Assembly (NCBI RefSeq): GCF_002195995.1
Contig: NZ_NHON01000013.1
Coordinates: 34,488 to 98,487, forward strand
From: Inquilinus limosus
Lineage (GTDB): Bacteria; Pseudomonadota; Alphaproteobacteria; DSM-16000; Inquilinaceae
DNA length: 64,000 nucleotides
Reading direction: 5' to 3'
Positions 16,413 through 24,627 of this stretch are shown in pieces (position 1 is the first letter of the stretch; each line of letters starts with the position of its first letter). Made by a program: the position numbers and the translations under genes. The notes beneath the pieces are model-generated. The model ran no database searches. It worked only from the letters and a program-made list of their open reading frames with translations, and was not told the DNA's origin.

Positions 16413-17123
16413 TTACGACTGGTCCCGGCTAAGGCTAGCTAGGAACTGACCGCTAAGTCGAAGCCCAACGCGAGCAGCACTCTGTACAGCGACGTCAGTC
16501 ATAGGGGGGATGGCGTGGTTGAGGCTTGCGAGTGTAAATAGATCGGCTGATGATCCGGGTAAGAGCGTCTTTAAAAACTTGCGGCCATCTGGCAATCCCA
16601 CAACGCAAGTGTCGCCTAGCATATCGGGAGAGGGGCGGCTATCGCTTGGTCTATATACCAATATATCGCCCTCACGATAGACTGGGGAAAGAGTTCCGCC
16701 CCTGACCACTATCGCCTCTATATCATCCGCCATTGCGGGTAGGCCGAAAACTAATCCGCGGGCCTTATCTTCAGATGTGTAGTCAATTAGATCGGCGCCA
16801 CCCACAAAGCCAACGACCGTGATTCGCCTTGTGCGCAGGAGCGCCTGCGATGTGCTTGGGGCGACATACGGGCCATCTCCTTCTTCATCCGGCGGCCCGG
16901 CTAACAAGAAGGGCGTGGCCACCCCGAGATGCCTCGCGATGGCCTCAAGCATGTCCTGTGTATACGCCTGCTTGTGGCTCTCAATTCGGGAGATGTTGGC
17001 AATCGACGTGCCTATGGCTTCCGCCAACTGACCTTGCGTCAGGTTTCGAGCCTTGCGCCATTCGCGGATGAAGTGGCGCTCACGTTCGGCTGGTGATCGG
17101 CTTGGCACTGGCATGATGCCCAT
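16413..17123 (-). CDS. CI-like repressor, XRE helix-turn-helix plus S24 peptidase-like domain
   Basis: This 236-residue protein (233 if it starts at ATG 17114) has an XRE HTH at about residues 20-70 (NLTQGQLAEAIGTSIANISR) and a LexA/CI-type C-terminal domain. In the S24 motif GxSMxP the expected catalytic serine is threonine 144 (RGGTLSPVYREGD), while candidate lysines (K182, K185) are present. RecA-triggered self-cleavage may therefore be altered. An operator lies immediately upstream, so it likely autoregulates. The gene has lower GC than its neighbours. It is divergent from the Cro-like gene. Confidence 0.88.
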   Translation of the reverse strand: MGIMPVPSRSPAERERHFIREWRKARNLTQGQLAEAIGTSIANISRIESHKQAYTQDMLEAIARHLGVATPFLLAGPPDEEGDGPYVAPSTSQALLRTRRITVVGFVGGADLIDYTSEDKARGLVFGLPAMADDIEAIVVRGGTLSPVYREGDILVYRPSDSRPSPDMLGDTCVVGLPDGRKFLKTLLPGSSADLFTLASLNHAIPPMTDVAVQSAARVGLRLSGQFLASLSRDQS

Positions 17124-17124
17124 T

Positions 17125-17139
17125 TTACGGAATGCGTAA
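17125..17139. promoter_or_regulatory. Candidate CI/Cro operator (right)
   Basis: TTACGGAATGCGTAA has the same TTACG-N5-CGTAA architecture as the site at 16252. It touches the CI start codon region and lies about 64 bp before the Cro-like gene. It could thus govern both repressor synthesis and rightward early transcription. Confidence 0.65.
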
Positions 17140-17202
17140 ACTTTTGTCGCTATCGTGATCCGAAAATGTCTTGCCGTTCATTTCCGTTTGGCGCAAATAT
17201 GA

Positions 17203-17421
17203 ATGATGCCTCACGCTCTCCGGCTATATCGCAGATCAACGGGATTGTCGCTGCAGACCCTCGCGTCGCGGATTGGCATCTCTGTGGCATCGCTTTCTAG
17301 GATCGAGACCGGCAAGCAAACGCCCTCGGTTCCGACCCTGCTGAAGATCGTCGACGAGACGGCTGGCGCCGTATCCGTCAGCGACTTTCGGCAGAAGCGG
17401 CGCGAGGAGTGCGCCGCATGA
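17203..17421 (+). CDS. Cro-like XRE regulator, 72 aa
   Basis: This short HTH protein (RRSTGLSLQTLASRIGISVA, then SLSRIETGKQTPSVPTLLKI) has no other domain. It is divergent from the CI-like gene and begins the rightward early region, the layout of a lambdoid genetic switch. Two ATGs (17203, 17206) are possible starts. It likely competes for the TTACG-N5-CGTAA operators. Confidence 0.8.
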   Translation: MMPHALRLYRRSTGLSLQTLASRIGISVASLSRIETGKQTPSVPTLLKIVDETAGAVSVSDFRQKRREECAA

Positions 17422-17484
17422 CCGAGCATTACGATGCCGAGGCCCTTGGGCTAGCCCGCCCCATCCGAAGCGCGGCCGCGCGGC

Positions 17485-17712
17485 CTAGACGCGTGATGAA
17501 ATGTGGCGAAGTCGTCCTGCGAGCGCTTCGACCAAATCGCGCACCCGCTCCTGATACGGCCCGGAGAGGTCGATCGATTGAGCCGCTTTTTCGAGATCAT
17601 CGGACAGGCGAGGAAGGTCGATGCTGATCTGCTTTGCAATGGCAGCGACCACGATCGGCAAGACGTCTCGCTCGGCCATGAACACTTCGCTGAGACTGAG
17701 GTCCTCTGACAT
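17485..17712 (-). CDS. Hypothetical small phage protein, 75 aa
   Basis: ATG 17712 follows a strong ribosome site (GGAGGGGAAT). The acidic, helical product (MSEDLSLSEVFMAERDVL...) has no recognisable domain. It is encoded against the rightward early operon, antisense to a weak open frame that starts at the cro stop. The good ribosome site makes this strand the better choice. Confidence 0.5.
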   Translation of the reverse strand: MSEDLSLSEVFMAERDVLPIVVAAIAKQISIDLPRLSDDLEKAAQSIDLSGPYQERVRDLVEALAGRLRHISSRV

Positions 17713-17734
17713 ATTCCCCTCCATTTGGCGCCCG

Positions 17735-18052
17735 TCACACGACCATCATCTCACGATTCCAGCCCTGCGGGAGAGCGGCGAAGCCGGCGCACAGGCGCCG
17801 CAGGATGCTGACGATCTTCGGCATGGCCGCTTCTCCTATCTGGTTGTCCGCCTCGCGCCGGGGCCGGATCCCTTCTGTCCGGCCCCGGCCGCACCGGAAC
17901 CGCGCCGGGCGCTGGGGAGCCGCCGCGGGCACGCTTCCGATCTCGATATTTTTGATCTCCGCGGAGCGCGGCCCGCTGACCGGGTGCGGCGCGCGGGAGT
18001 TCGCACCTCCCGCGCCGCCTTCAATCCAGAACTGAGTAACCGCGTTCTCCAT
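17735..18052 (-). CDS. Hypothetical phage protein, about 105 aa
   Basis: The frame encodes a basic, proline- and arginine-rich start (NSRAPHPVSGPRSAEIKN) and a more regular end (MPKIVSILRRLCAGFAALP). No domain is recognised and the ribosome site is poor, so the start is uncertain. ATG 18094 would add 14 residues. It could be a short gene or a conserved non-coding stretch. Confidence 0.35.
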   Translation of the reverse strand: MENAVTQFWIEGGAGGANSRAPHPVSGPRSAEIKNIEIGSVPAAAPQRPARFRCGRGRTEGIRPRREADNQIGEAAMPKIVSILRRLCAGFAALPQGWNREMMVV

Positions 18053-18074
18053 GCCGCAAAGATGGAGAACTCGA

Positions 18075-18446
18075 ATGCTGATTGCCTCATCCAAAAGCGA
18101 TAAGGAAATGACCTCGCTCGACCTCGCGCATGACGAAATCGGCCCTCGACTGGCCGCCCATTTGCGCAGCCTCTATCCGAAGCACGCAGCCAAGCGGCTG
18201 GCGACTGATTTCGGGGTGGAGGAGGTCACGGCGCGAGGGTGGCTGGCCGGTAAGCGGCCCTCGAACCGGCACATGGATCGCATGTTCGCCAGGTGGGGCC
18301 GGGCCTTCTTCGACTTCCTCTATGCGCCGATCGCCGGCGCCACCGACATCGATTCTCGTCTGGATCGCGTCGCCGCCGACGTGGCCGCGCTCCAGGCCGA
18401 GCTCAGGAGAGCACGGGATGCAGAAGCTGCGCGGCGCGTGGCGTGA
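18075..18446 (+). CDS. Phage HTH-like protein, 123 aa
   Basis: A GGAG site 8 bp upstream supports ATG 18075. The segment KRLATDFGVEEVTARGWLAG looks like a helix-turn-helix, and the C-terminal end (VAADVAALQAELRRARDAEA) is a short coiled coil. It may be a regulator or replication accessory protein of the rightward early operon. It overlaps the next gene. Confidence 0.6.
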   Translation: MLIASSKSDKEMTSLDLAHDEIGPRLAAHLRSLYPKHAAKRLATDFGVEEVTARGWLAGKRPSNRHMDRMFARWGRAFFDFLYAPIAGATDIDSRLDRVAADVAALQAELRRARDAEAARRVA

Positions 18447-18582
18447 CCGACGGCGGATCCTCGCCGGCTGGCTGGTCAAATGGCACACGTGGCGTGCGGA
18501 GGTCGACGCCGCACGCGGCCGGTATCACCACGAGCGCGCCGAGGAGTACCGGCGCATCCGCGACGGCGAGGCGGCCCGATGA
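18418..18582 (+). CDS. Small basic phage protein, 54 aa
   Basis: This very basic, helical peptide (RGAWRDRRRILAGWLVKWHT...) has ATG 18418 after AGGAGA. It overlaps the end of the previous gene by 29 bp and the start of the next gene by ATGA, so it fits a coupled early operon. The function is unknown. Nucleic-acid or membrane-surface binding is possible from its charge. Confidence 0.5.
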   Translation: MQKLRGAWRDRRRILAGWLVKWHTWRAEVDAARGRYHHERAEEYRRIRDGEAAR

Positions 18583-19070
18583 CGCCCCGCGACATCGAGG
18601 ACCCGCCTGAGAACCACTCCCTTGGTAAGGGAGTGCTCGCGAGTGCAGCCGATGGCTTCGAGCACGTCGGTGATGCGCTAGCGCGGGCGCTCGACAGCAT
18701 CGCCCGGGGCATTGACCCGACCTTGGAGCAGATCGAGGCGGCGGCGATGTCCGAGATCGCGAAGATCTTGGGGTGGCCGCTGGACCATGCGGCCTGGAGC
18801 GATCCCGAAAACCTGCCTGATGACCCGGACCCGGATCCCTTCGCCTTGCCGGGGGCGGCCACCTCGCCGGAGGAGCTCGAGCGACGCCTGGCCGCCATCG
18901 CTGAGATGACGCCACCGACGGACCCCAAGGCGGTCGAGATCTACACGGTGTACGCCGAGGCGGGGCCGCAGGCCGCCCGGCAGGCGATCGTCGATGCCTA
19001 TGCGCGCGGCGAGATCGGCCGAAACCAGGCCAACGTCTTGTTCTTTGTCCTCGGCCTGGGGAGGCTCTGA
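18579..19070 (+). CDS. Hypothetical phage protein preceding DnaB, 163 aa
   Basis: This acidic protein has a helical N-terminal half (GVLASAADGFEHVGDALARA) and a C-terminal part rich in alanine (EAGPQAARQAIVDAYARGE). The start at 18579 is fixed by the ATGA overlap. It sits 2 bp before the helicase gene, so it may be a helicase-associated factor. That role is only positional inference. Confidence 0.6.
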   Translation: MTPRDIEDPPENHSLGKGVLASAADGFEHVGDALARALDSIARGIDPTLEQIEAAAMSEIAKILGWPLDHAAWSDPENLPDDPDPDPFALPGAATSPEELERRLAAIAEMTPPTDPKAVEIYTVYAEAGPQAARQAIVDAYARGEIGRNQANVLFFVLGLGRL

Positions 19071-19072
19071 GC

Positions 19073-20473
19073 TTGACCGTCATCCCGTTTCGACCAGACG
19101 GCGCTCCGCAGGATATCGAGGCCGAGCAGTGGTTGCTCGAGGGACTGCTGCAGGCGCCCAGCCGCGTCGCCGAATGCGCCGAGATCGTGCGGCCGGACGA
19201 CTTCCATGACGACGGCTATGGAGCGCTGTTCCGTGCGCTGATCGAAATCGACGGCCGCGGCACGCCTGTGACGACCGCCGACCTCATCACCATCATGGGC
19301 GTGGGCGAAAAGGCCCAGGAGTGGCAGAACGCGATCGGAGCCATGCGCGGCAGCATGGCGGCAACCGACTTCCGGACGCTGGCTGGCTACGCTCGGAAGA
19401 TCGCTGACAACGCTATGCGCCGGGCCCTGATCACCCTGTCGCAACGGCTCGCCCAGCAGGCCGTCGACGGCAAGGATGCCACGACGGTCCTCCGCGATGC
19501 CGAAACGGCCCTGGCGGACCTGGAGCAGCGGGGCGGCGGCGACAAGGGGCTGCGCGATATGGGCCTCGTCATGCGCTCGACGCTGCAGCACCTCGAGGCT
19601 GTGATGCGCGGGGACGCAGCCATCGCCGGCAAGCCGACTGGAGTCGGCGATCTCGACAAGGCGCTGGGCGGCGCCCGGAACGGCAACCTGATCGTCTATG
19701 CGGCGCGCCCGGGCATGGGCAAGACCGCGCTGGCGATCAATGCCGCCGAGGCGACCGCCCGGGCCGGCGGCTTCGTCGCCTTCTACAGCCACGAGATGTC
19801 CCGCGAGCAGATCGGGCAGCGGATCATCGCCGCCCGCACCGGCATCCCGATCGACCGGCAGCAGAGCGGGCCGCTCACGCCGGAGGACTGGCGCCGTATC
19901 TGCGCCGTCGGCGCCGAGATCGCGGAGCTCCCTATGGAGATCGACGACGGCCGGCATAAGACCGTTGCCTCCATGGTGGCGAGCGCCCGCCGGCTGCAGC
20001 GTCGCCGCGGCCTGGCACTGATCGTGGTCGATTACATCCAGCTCCTCGTTGGCGGCGACACCAGGAATCGCGTTGAGGAGGTGAGCCGCATCACCCGCGA
20101 CCTCAAGCTGGCGGCCAAAGACCTGGACGTGCCGATCATCGCTCTGTCGCAGCTCTCCCGCGAGGTGGAGAAGCGAGACGACAAGCGGCCCCTGAAGAGC
20201 GACCTGCGCGATTCCGGTTCGATCGAGCAGGACGCCGACCAGATCGTGTTCATCTACCGGCCCGACTACTACCTGCGGGAGCCGGAACGAAGGGAGGGTG
20301 AAGAGAGCGCCAAGTTCATGGCGCGCCGTGAAGCCTATGACGAGCAGCTGCGCGAGATGCAGGGCATCGCCGAGCTGATCGTCGCCAAGAACCGGCACGG
20401 CCGCGAATGCACCGTCCGGTCGCACTGGGACGGAGAGCGTCAGCGCTTCAGCGACCTCGACTGGAGGCGCTGA
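19073..20473 (+). CDS. dnaB: Replicative DNA helicase, DnaB-type
   Basis: This 466-residue hexameric-type helicase has a DnaB N-terminal helical domain (EQWLLEGLLQAPSRV...), Walker A ARPGMGKTALA, Walker B LALIVVDYIQLL, and the motif-H3/H4 region ALSQLSREVEKR and SGSIEQDADQIVF with the arginine-rich end. It would unwind the phage origin. The start is TTG 19073, two bases after the previous stop. It lies beside the O-like gene, the usual loader partner. Confidence 0.95.
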   Translation: MTVIPFRPDGAPQDIEAEQWLLEGLLQAPSRVAECAEIVRPDDFHDDGYGALFRALIEIDGRGTPVTTADLITIMGVGEKAQEWQNAIGAMRGSMAATDFRTLAGYARKIADNAMRRALITLSQRLAQQAVDGKDATTVLRDAETALADLEQRGGGDKGLRDMGLVMRSTLQHLEAVMRGDAAIAGKPTGVGDLDKALGGARNGNLIVYAARPGMGKTALAINAAEATARAGGFVAFYSHEMSREQIGQRIIAARTGIPIDRQQSGPLTPEDWRRICAVGAEIAELPMEIDDGRHKTVASMVASARRLQRRRGLALIVVDYIQLLVGGDTRNRVEEVSRITRDLKLAAKDLDVPIIALSQLSREVEKRDDKRPLKSDLRDSGSIEQDADQIVFIYRPDYYLREPERREGEESAKFMARREAYDEQLREMQGIAELIVAKNRHGRECTVRSHWDGERQRFSDLDWRR

Positions 20474-20475
20474 GA

Positions 20476-21363
20476 GTGCCGTCCAAACGCCCGTGGATGA
20501 AGTTTTTCCCCTCGGATTGGCAGGCCGACCAGCTGCTCGGTATGTGCAGCCTGGCCGCCCGCGGTCTGTGGATGGAAATGCTCGCGATCATGCATCGCGC
20601 CGATCCCCATGGGCATCTTCTCGTGAACGGAAAGAAGCCGAGTGACGAGCAGCTTGCGGCGCTCGCCAGAGCTCCGGTGGACCAGGTACGGGCGCTGACC
20701 CATGAGCTGGAAGAAGCCGGAGTGTTCAGCCGATCCCGCAACGGCACGATCTACTCCAGGCGTATGACCACGGACGAGAAGAAGCGAAAGGACGGAGAAA
20801 CAGCGGCGTTGACGGGCGGAAGTGTACCCGGATCGAGGAGGAGCCAAGCGGCTGGAAATAAAGGAAAAATTCCGCCACCCCCCAGGGTGGTAGGTGGGGT
20901 GGCTTCACAACCACCCCCACACCCAGAAGCCATATGCCAGAAAAAACCCCCTGATCCCCCTTCGGCGGATCGTGAGTTCGAGGGCTTCTATCAAGCCTAT
21001 CCCAGGCACATCGGCAGAGGGCAGGCGCTGAAGGCGTGGCGATCTGCCCTCAAGAAGGCCGAGCCGTCAGCGCTGGTGGCCGCGGCACATGCCTTTGCCA
21101 AGCGGTCGGAAGCCACCGAGGAGCGGTTCATCCCACATCCGGCGACTTGGCTGAACGGCGAGCGATGGCTTGATGGCGCACTTGACCGACCGCCGCCGGA
21201 ACCCGACGCGCCATACCCGAAGGGGGGCATTGTCGACCGCGCGATCGAGGCTGCTCTCAACAAGCAGGACAAGGGCAGGGCGGACGAGATCTTCAAGGCG
21301 GCCCGCCGGTCATTGGCGGACGCCGAACGCATGGCAACGACCTACCTCGGAGAAGCAGCATGA
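20476..21363 (+). CDS. Phage replication protein, DUF1376/O-like
   Basis: This 295-residue protein starts at GTG 20476, 2 bp after dnaB. The N-terminal 100 residues (PWMKFFPSDWQADQ, LAARGLWMEMLAIMHRADP) match the winged-helix domain found in YdaU/DUF1376 phage replication proteins. The C-terminal part (FEGFYQAYPRHIGRGQALKA) is the common helicase-loader-type tail. A proline-rich linker at about residues 133-160 is encoded by hairpin-forming DNA (20875-20920) and may contain the origin, as in lambda O. Confidence 0.75.
   Translation: MPSKRPWMKFFPSDWQADQLLGMCSLAARGLWMEMLAIMHRADPHGHLLVNGKKPSDEQLAALARAPVDQVRALTHELEEAGVFSRSRNGTIYSRRMTTDEKKRKDGETAALTGGSVPGSRRSQAAGNKGKIPPPPRVVGGVASQPPPHPEAICQKKPPDPPSADREFEGFYQAYPRHIGRGQALKAWRSALKKAEPSALVAAAHAFAKRSEATEERFIPHPATWLNGERWLDGALDRPPPEPDAPYPKGGIVDRAIEAALNKQDKGRADEIFKAARRSLADAERMATTYLGEAA
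20875..20920. other. Candidate phage replication origin inside the O-like gene
   Basis: Two adjacent hairpins are visible: CCACCC (20875-20880) with GGGTGG (20885-20890), and GGTGGGGTGG (20893-20902) with CCACCCC (20911-20917). They lie just after an A-rich run (20854-20870). In lambdoid phages the origin lies within the O gene in such a linker. The assignment is suggestive only. Confidence 0.3.
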
Positions 21364-21806
21364 CCGACATGGAAGGCATCACCCGCGGCCCGTTCCGGCT
21401 GATGAGCTGGGACGAGGCTCAGAGGAACGCGGCGCGGGCCCGGCAGGGCGGCCCGATGACGGTCGACCCGAGCACGTTCGGGTGCATCCCGGCGCCCCAG
21501 GCGATGATCCTGTGGGACGACCGACAGGGCGTCGGGATCACCGATGTCGCTGTCTGCCGGCAGGAGGATCGGGAAAACCACGACCGACACCGCTTCGGCT
21601 GTTCCCGCGGCGTCTGCGATTGGTCCTGGCTCGATGGCGACCCGCTCAACTCTCCGATGGGCGTCTTCCTCTGGATGTCGACGGTCGACCGGTTCCACTC
21701 ACCGGAGGTCGAGATCAGGGCTCTGGCGGAGATGGCCAAGATCAGCGAGCAGCGCTGGGCGATCACGCTGCTCAAGGTCAAGGGCGCTCTGGCGGCCGAG
21801 TTCTGA
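21360..21806 (+). CDS. Hypothetical phage protein, 148 aa
   Basis: This gene is coupled to the O-like gene (ATGA). The sequence has a tryptophan-rich middle (GVCDWSWLDGDPLNSPMGVF) and four cysteines, but I do not recognise a family. It is in the late-early region between replication and packaging. Confidence 0.6.
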   Translation: MTDMEGITRGPFRLMSWDEAQRNAARARQGGPMTVDPSTFGCIPAPQAMILWDDRQGVGITDVAVCRQEDRENHDRHRFGCSRGVCDWSWLDGDPLNSPMGVFLWMSTVDRFHSPEVEIRALAEMAKISEQRWAITLLKVKGALAAEF

Positions 21807-21836
21807 CCGGACGCATCGCGAGACACTGGGGAACGG

Positions 21837-22451
21837 ATGATGCCGAAGCATCGCAGAAGGGCAGGGCGGCCGCGGAAGGTCGCGGCGCAGCGGCACCCGA
21901 GCGGCCAGGTGGTGCGGGAGAGGGGCGAACCCGTGACGCCGGAGCTCGCGGCGAAGCGGGCGAGCGCGACCGGCGGAGGTGTCGATGCCTGGCGCGACCA
22001 AGTCGGCGGCACTGTGCTCGGTGCGCTCTACCGGCGCGGTCTGCTGGCGCATCACGAGAAGGAGGCGCCTGGCCTCGCCACCGGCCGGTATCTCGCCGGG
22101 CTCGACTATGCCGACCTGATGGATCGCGTCGGCCGGCAGATCGCAGCGCCGCGCGGCATGGCGCAGAAGCCTCAGGGGCGTTCGCTTTCGGCCGAGAATG
22201 CCGAGGGCTTCGCCCGGACGATGGCGCAGTACCGCGAGACGCTCGATGCTCTCGGCCGGCTCGACTTCCGCTGCCGCATCGCGCTCTCGCTGGCCTGCCC
22301 GGATCCGGCGGCGGATGTCGATGCACTGCTGCCGAAGGCAGTCGCCGCGGCGCCGCTGGTCCGGGAGGCGCTGGACGCGCTGGTGCGTTCCGCACCAAGG
22401 ATCAAAGCTGTAGGGCGATCTGCAGTCGAAGCGATGAAGGAGGCGGCATGA
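21837..22451 (+). CDS. Hypothetical phage protein with N-terminal AT-hook-like motif, 204 aa
   Basis: The N-terminus MPKHRRRAGRPRKVAAQ carries a GRP core flanked by basic residues, as in AT-hooks. The remaining 180 residues are alanine-rich helices of unknown function. Similar proteins often lie just before phage terminases. Start ATG 21837 or 21840. Confidence 0.6.
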   Translation: MMPKHRRRAGRPRKVAAQRHPSGQVVRERGEPVTPELAAKRASATGGGVDAWRDQVGGTVLGALYRRGLLAHHEKEAPGLATGRYLAGLDYADLMDRVGRQIAAPRGMAQKPQGRSLSAENAEGFARTMAQYRETLDALGRLDFRCRIALSLACPDPAADVDALLPKAVAAAPLVREALDALVRSAPRIKAVGRSAVEAMKEAA

Positions 22452-22684
22452 CGGAAGGGCGTGGCTTGCCGGTGGACGTGTTGGCCGACATCAAGCGCGA
22501 TACGCAGCGCTTGGTGTTGGATGTGGGCAGCCTGGTGTCGAAGGTGGATGACGTCAGCAAAGCGCAGGCTAGGCTAAATCGTATGATTTCGAAACGGCCT
22601 ACCAAGAGGCAGTTGGCCCTGCTCTTCCTCTTCGTCCTCGCAGTTCTGGTGTCGGTGAATCTCGGCATCGGCATCATGAGTTGA
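22448..22684 (+). CDS. Small tail-anchored membrane protein, 78 aa
   Basis: The N-terminal 50 residues are charged and helical (DIKRDTQRLVLDVGSLVSKV). The C-terminus is one hydrophobic helix (LALLFLFVLAVLVSVNLGIG). ATGA couples it to the previous gene. The role is unknown. Position before terminase does not suggest lysis. Confidence 0.6.
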   Translation: MTEGRGLPVDVLADIKRDTQRLVLDVGSLVSKVDDVSKAQARLNRMISKRPTKRQLALLFLFVLAVLVSVNLGIGIMS

Positions 22685-22766
22685 GCATCGCAAATGGGTG
22701 TTGCGCTCTCGACTGAGATGTGTTTCATTACCGAAATGCAGGGTGACGTCGTGCGCCCGAAGAGAG

Positions 22767-22796
22767 CCCGCCCCGGTAGTCCGAGGCGGGTTTTTT
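22767..22796 (+). terminator. Terminator between early and packaging genes
   Basis: CCCGCC (22767-22772) and GGCGGG (22785-22790) pair around a 12-base loop and are followed by six T. It separates the rightward early operon from terminase. It may be a site of antitermination. Confidence 0.7.
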
Positions 22797-22822
22797 CTTG
22801 AAATCAATCAAGGCAAATCAAG

Positions 22823-23098
22823 ATGGTCGACGGTCATGGCGGCCGTAGGCCGGGCGCAGGCCGTAAGCCGGGCTCGACCACGGCGAAGACGCGAGAGATC
22901 GCAGACAAGGCCCTAGAAAACGGCCTGACGCCGTTGGAGTACATGCTGAGCGTTCTGCGTGACGATGGACTTGATCACGAAGTACGCATGGACGCGGCAA
23001 AAGCCGCGGCGCCGTTTATCCACCCGCGCTTGGCTGCCGTCGAGCATAGCGGCGAGATGACGTTCAAGCACGAAGACGCGCTATCCGACCTGGAATGA
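22823..23098 (+). CDS. Terminase small-subunit-like protein, 91 aa
   Basis: The N-terminus GGRRPGAGRKPGSTTAKTRE is the basic opening typical of short phage small terminases and related DNA-recognition proteins. A helical part (EVRMDAAKAAAPFIHPRLAA) follows. It overlaps the large subunit by ATGA. The protein would recognise the packaging site. The exact family is not certain. Confidence 0.7.
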   Translation: MVDGHGGRRPGAGRKPGSTTAKTREIADKALENGLTPLEYMLSVLRDDGLDHEVRMDAAKAAAPFIHPRLAAVEHSGEMTFKHEDALSDLE

Positions 23099-24627
23099 CC
23101 GTAGCGCAGATGTCCGACCGCGAGCGTGGGATACGCCAGCGGCTCAAGGATGATTTCGCGCACTACGCGGCCAAGTGCCTACGCATTCGGACCAAGGCCG
23201 GCACGGTTGAGCCGCTGAATCTGAACGAACCGCAGCAGTACCTGCATAAGCGGCTAGAGGAGCAGCTGGGGCGCACCGGGAAGGTCCGGGCGATCATCCT
23301 GAAAGGCCGTCAGCAGGGATGCAGCACCTATGTCGGCGGCCGGTTCTATCACCAGGTCACCCACAGCCGCGGCGTGCGGGTGTTCATCCTGACCCACGAG
23401 GATGCTGCGACGGCAAACCTGTTTGAGATGGTGACGCGCTATCACGAACACATGCCGGCGCTGGTCAAGCCCAGCACGGGCGCGGCGAATGCGAAGGAGC
23501 TGACGTTCGATCGGCTCGACAGCGGCTACAAGATCGGGACCGCAGGGACGAAGGGTGCGGGGCGTTCGTCGACGATCCAGCGGTTTCATGGCTCGGAAGT
23601 GGCGTTCTGGCCGTTCGCGGAGACGCATGCTGCGGGTGTCATGCAGGCCATTCCCGACATGCCAGGCACCGAGGTCATTCTAGAGTCCACGGCGAACGGC
23701 ATCGGCGGATATTTTCACGAGCAATGGCAGAAGGCCGAGGCTGGGCAGTCCGAGTACCAGGCGATCTTCATCCCGTGGTTCTGGTCGCCGGAGTACCGCA
23801 AGCCGGCGCCGGAGGGCTTCGGGCTCAATGACGAGGAGAGCGAATACGCCAATGCGCACGGGCTTGACCTGGAGCAGATGGCTTGGCGCCGTTCCAAGAT
23901 CGCCGAACTGAAGGATGATTGGCTGTTCAAGCAGGAATACCCGGCCACGGCGGCCGAGGCGTTCCAGAACAGCGGGCACGACAGCCTCATCCCTGGCGCG
24001 CTCGTTACGGCGGCCCGTAGACGCACTGTGGAAGCGTCCGGCCCGCTGGTCGTGGGTGTCGACCCGGCGTGGACGGGTGAGGATCGCACGGCGATCTGCT
24101 GGCGTCGGGGCCGCAAGGTTCTGAGGGTCGAGAGCCGCAGCGGTATCGACACGATGGCGACGGCCGGCTGGTGCAAGCAGATCCTGGAGAAGGAGAGGCC
24201 GGCGCGCATGTTCGTGGACGTCGGCGGAGTAGGCGCGGGCGTCATCGACCGGCTGCGCGAGATGGGCTTCGGGGATACGGCCCGGGCTGTGAACTTCGGC
24301 GAGAAGCCATTGGCGCCGGAGCCGAATGAGGGCGGCGGCCCGCTCAATCGCCGTGCCGAGATGTGGATGGGCATGAAGGAGTGGCTGCAGGACCCGGCCG
24401 GGACCGATATCCCGGACCTGGACAGCCTGCATGCCGATCTGACAGGGCCTGGCTACAAGTACGACAGCAACACGCGGGTCGTGCTGGAGAAGAAAGAGGA
24501 CATGCGCAAGCGCGGCGTCCGCAGTCCTGATGAGGGCGACGCGATGGCGCTGACGTTCGCCGAGCCTGTGGACGTGGCGCAGAGCTGGTCCAAGCCGATC
24601 AAGTACGACAACCGCGGGATCGTGTGA
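23095..24627 (+). CDS. Terminase large subunit
   Basis: This 510-residue packaging motor has an N-terminal ATPase with the Walker A-like LKGRQQGCSTY (residues 69-79), Walker B and catalytic glutamate in TEVILESTANG, and coupling motif residues after it. The C-terminal RNase H-like nuclease domain has acidic residues in VVGVDPAWTGED, MFVDVGGVGAG and DEGDAMALTF. It would cut and pump DNA into the capsid. The sequence style matches podovirus/SU10-like terminases. Confidence 0.92.
   Translation: MTVAQMSDRERGIRQRLKDDFAHYAAKCLRIRTKAGTVEPLNLNEPQQYLHKRLEEQLGRTGKVRAIILKGRQQGCSTYVGGRFYHQVTHSRGVRVFILTHEDAATANLFEMVTRYHEHMPALVKPSTGAANAKELTFDRLDSGYKIGTAGTKGAGRSSTIQRFHGSEVAFWPFAETHAAGVMQAIPDMPGTEVILESTANGIGGYFHEQWQKAEAGQSEYQAIFIPWFWSPEYRKPAPEGFGLNDEESEYANAHGLDLEQMAWRRSKIAELKDDWLFKQEYPATAAEAFQNSGHDSLIPGALVTAARRRTVEASGPLVVGVDPAWTGEDRTAICWRRGRKVLRVESRSGIDTMATAGWCKQILEKERPARMFVDVGGVGAGVIDRLREMGFGDTARAVNFGEKPLAPEPNEGGGPLNRRAEMWMGMKEWLQDPAGTDIPDLDSLHADLTGPGYKYDSNTRVVLEKKEDMRKRGVRSPDEGDAMALTFAEPVDVAQSWSKPIKYDNRGIV

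Noticed and set aside
17418..17627. Rightward 69-codon frame starting in the cro stop (ATGA)
   Set aside because: The beginning looks possible, but most of it is Arg/Pro-rich and overlaps a leftward frame with a better ribosome site. I could not support it.
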